A DNA stretch of 64,000 nt from Planktothricoides sp. SR001 (GTDB lineage Bacteria > Cyanobacteriota > Cyanobacteriia > Cyanobacteriales > Laspinemataceae): the NCBI RefSeq assembly GCF_001276715.1, contig NZ_LIUQ01000017.1:43247-107246 (forward strand), written 5' to 3'. Below are positions 62,213 through 64,000 of this stretch, in pieces (position 1 is the stretch's first letter; the number at the start of each line of letters is the position of its first letter). Below the pieces are notes generated by a model. That model had not been told where the DNA came from. It made no database searches and worked only from the letters and a program-made list of their open reading frames with translations. A program made the translations under genes and the position numbers.

Positions 62213-63604
62213 ATGGTCAATTTGACCCCAAATTCTAGTTTTAGTTTAACTATGCGCTTACAGCTTCCCAATCGCACGGGTATGCTGGCTCAAGTCACTC
62301 AGGCGATCGCTTCAGTCGGGGGCAGCCTGGGTCAAATAGACTTAATTTCCCAAGACCGATCGAGCATCATCCGGGATGTCACCGTAGATGCGGCAAGCTG
62401 CGAGCACGCCCAACAAATTACTCAAGCAGTCAAGAACCTACCTAATATTAAAGTTATCAATATATACGATCGCACCTTTAATATGCATCGTGGGGGCAAA
62501 ATCCGGATGGAAAACAAAATTCCTCTAGCGACCCAAGCGGACTTGGCCATGGCGTACACCCCAGGAGTAGGGCGAATTTGTCTAGAAATCAAGGAAAATC
62601 CCGAACAAGTAAACAATCTCACCATCAAAAACAATACAGTGGCGATCATCAGCGATGGCTCGGCAGTGTTGGGATTGGGCAACCTCGGCCCTGCAGCCGC
62701 TTTGCCTGTGATGGAAGGCAAAGCCATGCTGTTTAAAGCCTTTGCCGGAATCGATGCCTTTCCCATTTGTCTGGACACCCAAGATACAGATCAAATAGTC
62801 CAAACAGTGAAAAATATCGTCCCCGTATTTGGTGGGGTCAACCTAGAAGATATTAGTGCCCCTCGGTGTTTTGAGATTGAAGCCAGATTACGCCAGGAAC
62901 TAGATATTCCCGTGTTTCACGATGACCAACATGGCACGGCCATTGTCTCTTTGGCGGCTTTAATTAATGCCTTGAAAGTTGTCAATAAATCAATGGACAA
63001 AGTGCGGATTGTGATGAATGGCGCAGGAGCGGCAGGAGTGTCCGTTGCCCGGATACTGCGTACATCTGGAGCCAAATATATCTCTATGTGCGATTCCAAG
63101 GGAATAATTGCCCGCGATCGCCCCAATTTAACCGAGGAAAAACGGGAATTTGCCGCAGAAAAAGGCGGCAGTCTAGCCGATGCCCTAGTCGGTGCCGATG
63201 TCTTTATTGGCTTAAGTGCGCCTGGAGTTCTCACCCCAGAAATGGTCGGAACAATGGCCAAAAACCCCATCATCTTTGCGATGGCCAACCCCATTCCGGA
63301 AATTCAGCCCGAATTAGTTGCCGACAAGGTGGCCGTCATCGCTACCGGACGCAGTGACTACCCCAATCAAATTAACAATGTCTTAGCCTTTCCGGGAATT
63401 TTTCGCGGCGCCCTCGACTGTCGAGCCACCACAATTACTGACTCTATGTATCTAAGCGCCGCTGAGGCGATCGCCGCTTTAGTCTCTCCGGCGGAATTAG
63501 ATTCTGAGCATATCATTCCCTCGGTATTCGATCGCCGAGTAGTCCCTGCCGTCTCTGCCGCTGTCCAACAAGCCGCCCGTCAAGAAGGCATCGCTCGCGC
63601 TTAA
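62213..63604 (+). CDS. Malic enzyme with N-terminal ACT domain
   Basis: 463 residues: an ACT regulatory domain (about 12-88; LTMRLQLPNRTGMLAQVTQA, GSLGQIDLIS) followed by the malic domain (MAYTPGVGRICLEI, DGSAVLGLGNLGPAAALPVM, DDQHGTA) and the NAD(P)-binding domain (VMNGAGAAGVSVARIL). It oxidatively decarboxylates malate to pyruvate; the ACT domain suggests allosteric control by an amino acid or other small ligand. RBS TAGGAGA precedes the ATG. The 664-base upstream region holds the CRP-like palindrome but no gene between 61549 and 62212. Confidence 0.85.
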   Translation: MVNLTPNSSFSLTMRLQLPNRTGMLAQVTQAIASVGGSLGQIDLISQDRSSIIRDVTVDAASCEHAQQITQAVKNLPNIKVINIYDRTFNMHRGGKIRMENKIPLATQADLAMAYTPGVGRICLEIKENPEQVNNLTIKNNTVAIISDGSAVLGLGNLGPAAALPVMEGKAMLFKAFAGIDAFPICLDTQDTDQIVQTVKNIVPVFGGVNLEDISAPRCFEIEARLRQELDIPVFHDDQHGTAIVSLAALINALKVVNKSMDKVRIVMNGAGAAGVSVARILRTSGAKYISMCDSKGIIARDRPNLTEEKREFAAEKGGSLADALVGADVFIGLSAPGVLTPEMVGTMAKNPIIFAMANPIPEIQPELVADKVAVIATGRSDYPNQINNVLAFPGIFRGALDCRATTITDSMYLSAAEAIAALVSPAELDSEHIIPSVFDRRVVPAVSAAVQQAARQEGIARA

Positions 63605-63851
63605 TCCCAGCTATCACTTATCATCTATCATTTATTAGCTAATAGCTATTAGCTATTAGCTATTAGTCATTAGCCAATAACCTTCTTACCGCACGATATA
63701 CGGCTCCCCGCCCCGGGGAGCCGCTGCTCCTCCGTCCCGGAAATATTCCGCCCCAGAACACCCCACACCCTAGTCAAATCGGCGATCGGCAAAAAAAGTT
63801 CCCTCAAAACTAGCAATTCGAGCAAAACCATGTTATAGTAGAAATCTGTGA
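63605..63851. other. Intergenic region with AGCTATT repeats
   Basis: Tandem AGCTATTAGCTATTAGCT units (63637-63675) lie just after the malic enzyme. A minus-strand frame at 63670-63909 overlaps the tRNA and is not a gene. Confidence 0.5.
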
Positions 63852-63924
63852 GGGCATGTAGCTCAGTGGATAGAGCATCAGATTCCGGTTCTGAGGGTCG
63901 GGGGTTCAAATCCCTCCATGCTCG
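63852..63924 (+). tRNA. tRNA-Arg (anticodon CCG)
   Basis: 73 bases folding to a full cloverleaf: acceptor GGGCATG pairs with CATGCTC (one G-U), D arm GCTC...GAGC, anticodon stem TCAGA/TCTGA with loop TTCCGGT and anticodon CCG at 63885-63887, T arm GGGGG-TTCAAAT-CCCTC with the last pair replaced. Discriminator base is G. No CCA is encoded. Reads CGG arginine codons. Confidence 0.93.
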
Positions 63925-64000
63925 TTTTAAATAAATCCTTATAACTTAAGGCTTATAGGGATTGATTGACTATATATCTGATATAAAGTAACTCAGTTTT

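Noticed and set aside
62016..62225. 69-codon plus frame ahead of the malic enzyme
   Set aside because: No ribosome site or family, overlaps the malic enzyme start in another frame.
63670..63909. 79-codon minus frame
   Set aside because: It is antisense to the tRNA-Arg gene and to short repeats.

Overview
The window comes from a cyanobacterium, most likely a filamentous, non-heterocystous Oscillatoriales-type organism. The evidence is the very frequent HIP1 octamer GCGATCGC, cyanobacterial family proteins (SasA, DUF4079, DUF1997, DUF3386, ComFB, the NatFGH/BgtA amino-acid transporter), and the heptameric CAACAAA/TTGTTTG tandem repeats and many palindromic dispersed repeats typical of such genomes. 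The genus is inference. No rRNA, CRISPR array, intact transposase or prophage is visible. One tRNA, tRNA-Arg(CCG), lies at the right end.

Layout. 0-8 kb: AI-2E-type permease, homocysteine biosynthesis protein, and a four-gene polar amino-acid ABC transporter operon (natF-natG-natH-bgtA) ending in a strong hairpin. 8-28 kb: ordinary chromosome with a basic OB-like hypothetical, TPR protein, alpha/beta hydrolase, gcvH, prohibitin, guaA, GHL10 glycosidase-like protein, acyltransferase 3, ankyrin protein, DUF4079, DUF1997, SDR, lysozyme-like protein, lone DppC-like permease, ComFB protein and M23 peptidase. A cluster of three DnaA-box-like sites and 13-bp iterons sits between the prohibitin gene and guaA. 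28-34 kb: sasA, a SanA-like protein carrying an in-frame dispersed repeat, and an RloA-type ATPase followed by a deleted RloB. 33.8-38.6 kb: a pyruvate/indolepyruvate decarboxylase-like gene between inverted repeats, a DUF433 remnant, an HNH pair, and a nucleotidyltransferase flanked by ~110-bp direct repeats.

38.7-44.9 kb is the most interesting part: a compact RiPP locus read leftwards. Two unannotated 58-residue precursor peptides with an identical C-terminal segment (WRDFSS core) are followed by a radical SAM/SPASM maturase of the FxsB type, an HExxH-type peptide beta-hydroxylase-like protein, a frameshifted family-9 glycosyltransferase, and a protein with an HxD...H...R pattern resembling an Fe(II)/2-oxoglutarate oxygenase. 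The precursors arose by a ~340-bp tandem duplication that left a stub of the maturase gene. A STAND-type NTPase with a vMAP-like N-terminal HTH is transcribed divergently.

45-64 kb: PIN toxin-antitoxin pair, zinc alcohol dehydrogenase, sialate O-acetylesterase, a pentapeptide/HhH/membrane fusion, a 31-residue membrane peptide, a carotenoid-isomerase-like flavoprotein, several decayed antitoxin genes, a second vMAP-HTH protein, a DUF4041/GIY-YIG protein, an HTH + nucleotidyltransferase pair, DUF3386, cyclase family protein, a small gene with a CRP-like operator upstream, and an ACT-domain malic enzyme. Coordinates rest on reading frames and start-codon context; functions rest on family recognition from memory, with no database search run.
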